Positions 6,738-12,660 of a stretch of 12,660 nt of DNA are shown here, in pieces. The stretch spans positions 43,488-56,147 of the forward strand of contig CAMPET010000186.1 in the NCBI GenBank assembly GCA_946803715.1. The letters run 5' to 3'. Numbering within the stretch: position 1 is the first letter of the stretch; the number at the start of each line of letters is the position of its first letter. The position numbers and the translations under genes are program-made. This DNA comes from Beroe ovata. Lineage: Eukaryota > Ctenophora > Nuda > Beroida > Beroidae. A model generated the notes under the pieces. That model worked only from the letters and a program-made list of their open reading frames with translations, did no database searches and had not been told where the DNA came from.

Positions 6738-6956
6738 CTTAACTTTTTTAAAGGTCTGTCATTTGGACTGGGCTTTAAAGAGGTCAACAAATTTTGAGTC
6801 GAGAAGACACAATGGATTAGTTAAGGGTGAGAATATTGACAAATGACAAAACTTAGGGATACGTCGAAGACGGTGCCATTGACCAATAAATTCAAGGAAC
6901 TTGAAAACCATCCAATGAATAATTCTTATAGGGGTGGACCGGAAGGGTCCACACAG

Positions 6957-7348
6957 TCACACCAGGGCAAAGTGGGAGCAGGAACCTCTTTTCGTGACGA
7001 GAGTATAATAAATTGGTTCAGGGTGTCTCACTTCACCAGTCCCAGAACAGTTGTAGGTGTCCAAGTATTTCGCTCTAGTGCTGCTCAGAGCTTGCCACTT
7101 CGAAAGGAAGTGAGAGACTGTCCATCTTCACCGGGGCAGAGTGGGCACTGGGCAGGTTGTGGGGATTGCTAAATTCAGCTTCCTGAGGCGGACGGTCGTA
7201 GTTAAGAACGGCCTATGAGGAGCTTCGCGGCCACTCTGATGTTCTTTCTGCTTATGGAGCGAAGCTCTTTCTCAAATTTGTCCCTCCACATCATGTCAAA
7301 CATTCTAGGAGGTGATAGTTTGTAAGAGTTCTTCTTCTGATTGCGCCA
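6957..7348 (-). pseudogene. Relic resembling the C-terminal end of a non-LTR retroelement polymerase
   Basis: No single frame is intact, but conceptual pieces in adjoining frames on the minus strand line up. 7348-7205 reads WRNQKKNS, then PPRMFDMMWRDKFEKELRS and ends AAKLLIGRS before a stop. 7205-7149 reads LTTVRLRKLNLAIPTTCP. 7147-7088 reads CPLCPGEDGQSLTSF. 7100-6960 reads KWQALSSTRAKYLDTY onward. The order, a helix-rich stretch, a GRS/GH-like turn, a basic LRK segment, C-x2-C and then a segment ending in AL-x3-R, is that of the zinc-binding tail seen after the reverse transcriptase or RNase H of many non-LTR elements. At least three frame changes separate the pieces. The frames are seen; the family is inferred. 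The plus-strand frame over the same bases (6843-7172) I regard as a shadow. Confidence 0.5.
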
Positions 7349-7624
7349 TTGTTCTTATTTACTGACCCAGNACATATTCTCAACTATTCCCCGTTCAGCA
7401 GAATCTCATTCCTCGGCATTTTCAGTCTCGCCAAAAAATTCCCGAATTTTGTGTAGGCTGGGAAAGTTTTGCGCGCGTTTGCACATTGCGCGTTTTTTCG
7501 CGCGAAGCATTCTGCTCCTTCATAAAATTTGACGACTCGACCTTGGTTAAATGAAATGCGCGGCGCTATTGATACGCGCTGCGTCCTGGAAACGAAAAGC
7601 GGATTTTTATTAAAAAAATTTCAA

Positions 7625-7692
7625 CCGGCTATATTTTCAAAAATTAACTGGGAATAAGATTCCCACATTCCCACCTTTTTGCCACTGGGATT
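7625..7692 (-). repeat. CCCAGTGGCA repeat family, copy 2 (inverted)
   Basis: The reverse complement reads TCCCAGTGGCA, GGTGGGAATGTGGGAA and TTCCCAGTTAA, and ends near AGCCGG. This follows the motif order of 5636-5698 with several indels. Confidence 0.45.
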
Positions 7693-7756
7693 TTTCCGTT
7701 TCGGAGAGTGCATTACTTCTCACTGTAAAAAACTAAGAGTTTTGAGTGAAGCTCGC

Positions 7757-7789
7757 CTAATTGGTCAATCATGCAATCAACTAATTGAG
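7757..7789 (+). repeat. 33-bp quasi-palindromic repeat, copy 2
   Basis: This block matches 4406-4438 at 29 of 33 positions, in the same orientation. The shared upstream TTTTGAGTGAAG-like bases suggest a larger dispersed family. Confidence 0.6.
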
Positions 7790-7983
7790 ATATGGAATCA
7801 TGGGTTATAGTCATCAANGAATGTGAAACTGTTGTTTCTGATGTTTGAGGTGAATATTTGAAAAATGAATGTGATTCTGAATTTCAAGAGACAATGTGCA
7901 ATAACCGATCTTTCATAATAATCAGTGCTCATATAATCAGTGTTTTTTGGCAAAATCTTCATCTTACAGCTAATCATTTGCCA

Positions 7984-8545
7984 AGTGCCAACTCCTCCCC
8001 TCCCTCCTCATTCAGATCCCCCTCTCTCCTCATCCAACTTTTCCCCTCTCTCCTCATCCAACTTCAGAACGTCTCCCCTTGCTCCCCATCCAACATATAC
8101 TCTCTCTCTTCATCCGGCTTCTCCCTAGCTCCCTCTCTGCTCATTCAATTTCATCATTCTCCCCTACCTCTCATCGAACTTCATAATTTACCCTCTCCCT
8201 CCTCATCCCACTTTACCCTCTCTCCTCAAACAAACCCTCCCCTCCCTCCTCATCTAACATGTATCCTTCCTCCTCATCCCTCTTCTCCTCTCTATCCCCA
8301 TCAGCTTCTCCCCTCTCCCCCTCATCCAGCTCCTCGCTTCCCTCCTCATTTATCTTCAGAACTGCCCCCTCTCTCCTCATTCAGCTCTTCCCCTCTCTCT
8401 TAATCAAACTTCAGAACTTCTCCCCTCCCCCGATCCCACTTCTCCCCTCTCTCCTCAAACATATTCTCCCCTCTCTCATCTAACATCTCCCCTCCCTCAT
8501 CTAACATCTCCTCTCCGTCAGTCCCTCATCAACTAGTTTCCCCTC
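7984..8545 (+). repeat. Macrosatellite unit 1: pyrimidine tract
   Basis: More than 500 bases consist almost only of C and T, interrupted by short A-containing words. The degenerate monomer is about 24-32 bp, near CCCCTCTCTCCTCATCCAACT with an optional TCAGAACTTCT. The minus strand is a long purine tract. Ser/Pro-rich frames across it, including 7858-8403, result from the stop-poor composition. Confidence 0.88.
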
Positions 8546-8564
8546 ATCCTCAATCCCTATCCAA

Positions 8565-8796
8565 GACACAGGAACACAGATGGACGTGCTTAAAGAAACC
8601 TCAACCCTTCAACTTCAACAGTGCTACAATTCTTGGTTTCAAGGTGATTGTTCAATATTCGACGTTTTTTGACTAGATATATTATCAGTGGTGCATATTG
8701 CATAATTTCACAGTTTCAGGCAGACTGAAGAGCACATCTGTCGACAGAGTCAACGAATGTGTGATGGTGTGTATGGCTTTTCCTTATCCAACTTCT
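8565..8796 (+). repeat. Macrosatellite unit 1: tail
   Basis: This non-repetitive tail runs from GACACAGGAACACAG to TTATCCAACTTCT and is repeated at 9427-9684. Shared landmarks are GTGCTACAA (8621 and 9491), TATCAGTGGTG (8683 and 9565) and TTTCACAGTTTCAGGCAGAC. The offset between copies grows from 862 to 882 bp because copy 2 gained small tandem duplications. Confidence 0.9.
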
Positions 8797-9412
8797 CATC
8801 TATCTTCAAAACTTCCCTCCCCCTCCTCTTCCAAGTTCTCCCCTCTCCTCAAACAAATTCTCCCCCCCCCTTCATGTTTCCTTCCTCCTCATCCCACTTT
8901 TCCTCTCTATCCTCATCCAACTATTCCCCTCTCTCTTCAATCCTCATCCGATGTCTTCCCTCCCCCTCCCCATCCAACATATCCCCTCTCTCCTCATTCA
9001 ATTTTATAACTTCTCCGGATCCCCCCTCCTCATCCTACTTCGGAACTTCTCCCATCCCTCCTTATCCAAATTCAGAACTTCTCCCCTCTCTTCTCATCCA
9101 AATTTTCCACTCATTCATTCAACTCCTCCCCTGTCTCCCTATTCAATTTCAGAGCTCTCCCCTGTCTTCTTATCCAACTTCACCCCTCTCTCCTCATTCA
9201 TCTCCCCCACTCTCATCATCCAATTTCTGAACTTCTCTCTTCCCTCCTCCCCCTCCAGGCCCCCATTCTCATTCAACTTCAGGACTTCTCCCCTCCCTCC
9301 CCATCCCACTTCTCCCCTCTCTCCTCAAACAAATTCTCTTCACCCTCCTCATCTAACATCTCCCCTCCGTCAGTCCCTCATCATCTAACTCTCCCCTCCT
9401 CCTCAGTCCTTA
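8797..9412 (+). repeat. Macrosatellite unit 2: pyrimidine tract
   Basis: About 615 bases have the same CCCCTCTCTCCTCATCCAACT-like monomers as the tract at 7984-8545, again with TTCAGAACTTCT words. The block starts from the same ATGGCTTTTCCTTATCC junction that follows both tails. Long Ser/Pro/Leu frames in all three phases are compositional. Confidence 0.88.
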
Positions 9413-9426
9413 TCTAAGAAACTCAT

Positions 9427-9684
9427 GACACAGGAACACAGATAAGAGAGAGGCGGACTTGCTAAAAGAAACTTCAACCCTCTATCACGCGTGCTACAAA
9501 TCTTGGTTTCAAGGTAATTGTTCAATATTCTGAAATTTACATTCTAACATTTACATTCTAACATTATCAGTGGTGATTATTGCATAATTTCACAGTTTCA
9601 GGCAGACTGAAGAGCACATCTGTGGACACATCTGTGGACAGCACATCTCTGTTGCTGTGTATGGCTTTTCCTTATCCAACTTCT
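9427..9684 (+). repeat. Macrosatellite unit 2: tail with extra duplications
   Basis: This is the second copy of the 8565-8796 tail. It carries two local tandem duplications absent from copy 1: ATTTACATTCTAAC twice (9535-9562) and ACATCTGTGGAC twice (9616-9639). After the tail the pyrimidine repeat restarts (TTATCCAACTTCTCTCCCC) but stops at about 9703, so a third unit is truncated. Confidence 0.9.
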
Positions 9685-9753
9685 CTCCCCTCATATACTG
9701 AATACTCCCGTCGTGACATGCTTTCACTCAGAGCTTTGCTTGTCATCAATTAT

Positions 9754-10374
9754 CAGTGGTGCAAATCCAGGGGGGATATATCCCCCCACCAATAATTTGG
9801 TGCCATCCCCTCCAATAATTCCAAATATCATCCCCTCCATTATTGAACACAGATCATTATTTGTCTGAGGAGATATTATCCAATCACACTTTTATGGGTC
9901 CAGTGACCACTTGCCAGTTAGGGAAGGGAAGGTGTCAAATTGGTGCAGTGCATAACATCTTTAATCTCTTCCAAAGCTAATGCTACAGGCTAATCACGTT
10001 TTCACCTTTAAACCTACTGTAGATTGTAGACCTACGGTGTTGCTACTAAAGTTGATACTAGTAGTAGGTATATTCTAGTTTTTGATCGTTCCCTAACATT
10101 TTGGAAAGTTGGAATTGTGATCACACGGTAGAAATTTGCCCATTTTGATATCAATTTCGCTACACTATGGTCAATGCCCTTTAACCCAAGTCTTTGTGTT
10201 ACTCTTATGATGTGTCTTATGAGTACGACTTCATGTGAACGGTCATATTCAATCATAACTCAATTATCTAATTAACACTTTTTACTATCATCCCACCCAA
10301 TTTTAGAAAATGTCAAAAATATGCCCCTAAGAACGAATTATACCCCCTATGAAATAGACGGATTTGCACCACTG
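9754..10374 (-). mobile_element. hAT-type MITE, 621 bp, inverted relative of the 1692 copy
   Basis: The ends are CAGTGGTGCAAATCC (9754-9768) and its exact reverse complement (10360-10374). The 8-bp flanks TCAATTAT at 9746-9753 and 10375-10382 are identical, so insertion is demonstrated. Read on the minus strand it aligns with 1692-2141 over both ends but has about 171 more internal bases (roughly 9845-10020). It keeps the subterminal G-run, ATATAT, C-run palindrome at 9769-9786. A minus frame of 74 codons (10032-10256) is open, but its counterpart in the other copy is disrupted and no transposase motif is visible, so it is not called. It sits next to the truncated end of the macrosatellite. 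Confidence 0.93.
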
Positions 10375-10382
10375 TCAATTAT

Positions 10383-10494
10383 ATTCCTTGCTTTTTCAGT
10401 CTTCTCATTCGTCTCGGATATTTTGAATATAATCAGGATTCACGATTGTTATGTATTGTGAGGATTCAATGTAAGTTAATTATTGAAATGAGAA
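10383..10494. other. AT-rich spacer
   Basis: No coding signal or repeat is seen between the MITE and the third pyrimidine block. Confidence 0.3.
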
Positions 10495-10619
10495 GAAACT
10501 CCTGCCCTCCCTCCTGATCCAACATATCCGCAGTCCAATTTCTCCCTCTTCCAACTTCCCTTGACTCCTTTCCTAACTTCTCCATTAGTCCCCTCCCGCC
10601 CTCCTTAACCCTTCCCGAT
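10495..10619 (+). repeat. Third, diverged pyrimidine block
   Basis: CCCTCCCTCCTGATCCAACATATCC and later CTTCCAACTTCCC words match the macrosatellite monomer but are more diverged, and no tail follows. It is probably an older fragment of the array, now separated from it by the MITE and spacer. Confidence 0.6.
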
Positions 10620-10698
10620 GTGTTTNAAAAAACAAAAATATATGTTGACCCCGCCCCAATTATACCATCATGGAATTGATGATTGAAACCAGTGTTTT

Positions 10699-10729
10699 CA
10701 CTTTTCGATGACACTTTTCGATGACACTT
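10699..10729 (+). repeat. 13-bp tandem duplication
   Basis: CACTTTTCGATGA occurs twice in a row (10699-10711, 10712-10724), followed by a partial CACTT. Confidence 0.85.
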
Positions 10730-10918
10730 AAGTTTTTCCACAATCGTTCAAGTTGAAACGATAAATAAATCAACAAATATCAAATATTTCAAACTCAGGT
10801 CAATGCGGCAATGCACCCGACTGAGTGTCTGCTAACGCTTCCTTATGCCCCCTAAATACACTATGAGTCTGAATTCACCCCAAAAACAGTCCTTCGCCCT
10901 ATTAATGCCACCTAATCG

Positions 10919-10985
10919 CACACACACGCACACACACACACACACTCACACATACACACACGCACACAACACACACACACACTCA
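10919..10985 (+). repeat. CA microsatellite
   Basis: Interrupted (CA)n with occasional G and T substitutions. Just right of it, GGCACC (11008-11013) and GGTGCC (11026-11031) form a hairpin around AAAGGCCGAAGG. Confidence 0.95.
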
Positions 10986-11031
10986 CGTCGTAATCTTGCG
11001 TTTGGGAGGCACCAAAGGCCGAAGGGGTGCC

Positions 11032-11744
11032 ATGGCCAAAATAACAATAGTGAAAACGCCCGGGTCATCTATCATTATAGAGCTTTGCGTTGAGGGTGGT
11101 TATTTCGGGTGAATATAGACCTATTGACCTACACTCGTTACTAAGAAACTAGACTAGAAAGTAGGTGCCTAAAATAGTAAAATATTAACATAATTAACAT
11201 TTAATTTAACTTTAAGTTTAACATTTAATTGAAGTCCTATGGGACATGCACGAAAGTTTTAAGTTTGCTATAAAGCCTAAATCTAATAAAGCCTAAAAAG
11301 CCTTATAGTTATACTTTCCCACTCCTAGCCATAGGAAACGCGTTTTGAAATGGGCAGATATGGCTAGCAATTGATATTGAGTTAGAGTACCGATGACAAT
11401 TATTGTACCCTGAATTAATTAGAGGCAGTCTTGAAATAGATGAAAATTTTTATCGTATGCTCAAATTCAACATATTTCTGATATGATTATGAGCCAGGTT
11501 GTAATAGTAATACAAAGACCACACACTGGCTTATTTATGTCAGATCTGATCCCTTCGGAGTCACAAAACTATAGGATATCACTTATTCATTTCGTTAAAG
11601 TGAAATTACTCTATGAAAGTGAGAAATTGTCTCAATCCATGAGGCAGCACCGCCACCATAATTTGAGACTCTCAAATTGAGACTCTCAATGCGAGTCCCA
11701 CTTGAATCACGCGCCCTCCATTACACTATAGTCCTAGAATAACT
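11032..11744. other. AT-rich spacer downstream of the spliced gene
   Basis: No gene is supported. Locally repetitive A/T words occur (TTAACATTTAATT at about 11195-11230, TAAAGCCTAAA at about 11272-11300). TTGAGACTCTCAA, itself nearly palindromic, is duplicated at 11663-11675 and 11677-11689. The 3' UTR of the minus-strand gene should fall here. I found no canonical AATAAA on that strand near its stop, only a variant (minus AAATAA near 11535). Confidence 0.4.
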
Positions 11745-12529
11745 TCACACGAAAGTTTCACTTATGAAACGATATTTTTCCATGCATTCCTTGAGTTGCT
11801 TCTTCACCTCCTCCAACCCAGCCGCCAATTGCTCATGGGTGTCGAGCGCTGTCTTTAGCCGTTCCCTACAGCTGTGACAAGAGATCATTGCTTTATTTAT
11901 CGCTTTGGCCGTGCATAATTCAGGAAGTCTAGACATCGTGAAACAACCACCTATATAATAACACCGTATATTATTTACCCTTGCACTAACCTAATGTTAT
12001 GTTGTTTCTCGATTTCTTTAAGCGCGTCAATGTTTCTCATACGGTTCTCCAGTTTCTGAACATACATGAAGCCAAAGGCTTGGATGTCCTCCATATGAAT
12101 TCCTGAAGACGGAATTTTAGTATCACGGCTGCAATTAGGGCAAGAGTCGAATGTTCCTGCGCAGAGCTAGATTTCAGAATGATGTACGTTAAACAGAACT
12201 CTCCCCCTACCCACGCGCAAGTAGCTGATCGCAATGTGCCCCCCACTATACACACAATATGTATATTTGAATTTTGTCATGAGGAACATGTCATAATCTC
12301 CACTGTGAAGTAGATATGATGATGTGAGTGTACCTGCTTGAGACATGAGTTGTAGATCAGGTGGAGGGGAGGACTTATCCAGAGAGGGGCATCTGTTTCG
12401 ACGTAGGACAGTATCGTGGTCAGTGGGGCCGGCGGCCCGCTTGCAGCTGGTACCAGTACCCTGCAACTTCTTGGACAGCTTTCTCTGTAACCGAGAATTG
12501 GACACAGATAGCGACCTTTTCAAGACAGA
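11745..12529 (-). CDS. Last three exons of a spliced gene, cysteine-pair coiled-coil protein
   Basis: Three exons join in one frame. Exon A is 12529-12334: its acceptor is a pyrimidine stretch ending CTGCAG, and its donor is CAG/GTACAC. Exon B is 12156-11991: acceptor CTGCGCAG, donor AG/GTTAGT. Exon C is 11928-11745: acceptor TCTAG, then a TGA stop. The phases agree, with 1 base carried from A to B (Gly) and 2 from B to C (Arg). Introns are 177 and 62 bp. The 181 or so residues start Ser/Arg/Lys-rich (SVLKRSLSVSNSRLQRKL). They continue with C-P-N-C soon after the A/B junction, a helical stretch FMYVQKLENRMRNIDALKEI, S-C-H-S-C in exon C, and a coiled coil HEQLAAGLEEVKKQLKECME before ending ISETFV. 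The two CxxC pairs could bind zinc together. I do not recognise the family. A less likely reading is exon C alone from the ATG at 11936. Earlier exons lie beyond the right edge. Confidence 0.62.
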
Positions 12530-12660
12530 CTGCAGGGGTAGGAAATGGGTTCAGTGGTCAGTCTTTAACAATGGTGAGAAACACTTTGTATAATATCTCA
12601 TTTAAATTTACTGGTAGCATATAGAACTGAATACACACACACACACACACACACACACAC
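12530..12660 (-). other. Intron upstream of exon A, ending in a CA microsatellite
   Basis: On the minus strand this is the 3' part of an intron ending CCATTTCCTACCCCTGCAG, a good polypyrimidine tract and acceptor. The window edge (12633-12660) is a pure AC repeat, where the assembled sequence may have been limited. Confidence 0.55.

Larger units (their letters stand above)
7349..7983. other. Spacer with a CpG-rich patch and repeat fragments
   Basis: Positions 7468-7510 are rich in GCGCGC and CGCGCG, unusual in this AT-rich window. AGCAGAAT near 7399 and ATTCTGCT near 7508 form a loose inverted pair. Fragments shared with other parts of the window lie at 7625-7692 and 7757-7789. Single Ns occur at 7371 and 7818. 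No gene is supported. Confidence 0.45.

Noticed and set aside
6843-7172. Plus-strand 109-codon frame
   Set aside because: It has no domain and overlaps the minus-strand retroelement relic, which shows recognisable motif order.
7858-8403. 181-codon plus-strand frame, Ser/Pro/Leu-rich
   Set aside because: It runs into the pyrimidine satellite, where all three frames stay open because stop codons need A or G. Similar frames occur in the second tract in different phases.
8757-9388. Overlapping Ser/Pro-rich frames of 145-157 codons
   Set aside because: Same compositional artefact in the second pyrimidine tract, in two frames at once.
10032-10256. 74-codon minus frame as a possible transposase fragment
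   Set aside because: It lies wholly inside the MITE, the other copy does not keep the frame, and no hAT transposase motif is visible.
12345-12624. Plus-strand frames of 82 and 87 codons
   Set aside because: They lie opposite exon A, whose splice sites and phase favour the minus strand.

Overview
The window looks like a gene-poor, repeat-rich piece of an animal genome, most likely a marine or other invertebrate; the phylum cannot be fixed from the sequence. The reasons are a phase-consistent chain of three exons with GT..AG introns, hAT-type non-autonomous DNA transposons with exact 8-bp target duplications, remains of non-LTR-type retroelements, CA microsatellites and long simple arrays. Single N characters (7371, 7818, 10626) point to a draft assembly. 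There are no prokaryotic operons, rRNA or tRNA genes, or CRISPR arrays.

Layout. 1-1040 (minus) is a long open frame running off the left edge, with a PHD-like zinc finger, a coiled coil and a gag/ORF1-like C-terminal domain; it is best read as retrotransposon ORF1, and about 108-bp direct repeats lie just upstream of its start. 1692-2141 is a 450-bp hAT MITE; a 621-bp relative in opposite orientation lies at 9754-10374, and both keep perfect 8-bp target duplications. 2450-2940 is a degenerate purine-rich minisatellite. 2993-3421 is the most unusual object: 29-bp perfect terminal inverted repeats enclosing an 11-bp GGGGCA-type minisatellite. 3688-3971 is a second possible small TIR element. 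4111-4369 is a long inverted repeat with wobble-friendly arms. 4583-4749 is a short segment between 13-bp direct repeats. 4976-5105 and 5346-5470 are two GC-rich, heavily structured foldback copies. 5636-6740 holds further hairpins and GC-rich patches. 6957-7348 (minus) is a frameshifted relic resembling the C-terminal end of a non-LTR retroelement polymerase. 7984-9705 is a macrosatellite with a unit of about 0.88 kb, each unit being a 0.55-0.62 kb pyrimidine tract plus a 0.23-0.26 kb unique tail. 10495-10985 has a third pyrimidine block and a CA microsatellite.

11745-12529 (minus) holds what I read as the last three exons of a host gene: the reading frame stays open across two introns in matching phase and ends at a stop. 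The product has two CxxC pairs and coiled-coil segments, and I do not recognise the family.

There is no functional pathway linking these genes. The window is a nest of mobile-element debris and expanded repeats next to the 3' end of one spliced gene. Most other open frames in it are artefacts of stop-poor simple repeats.
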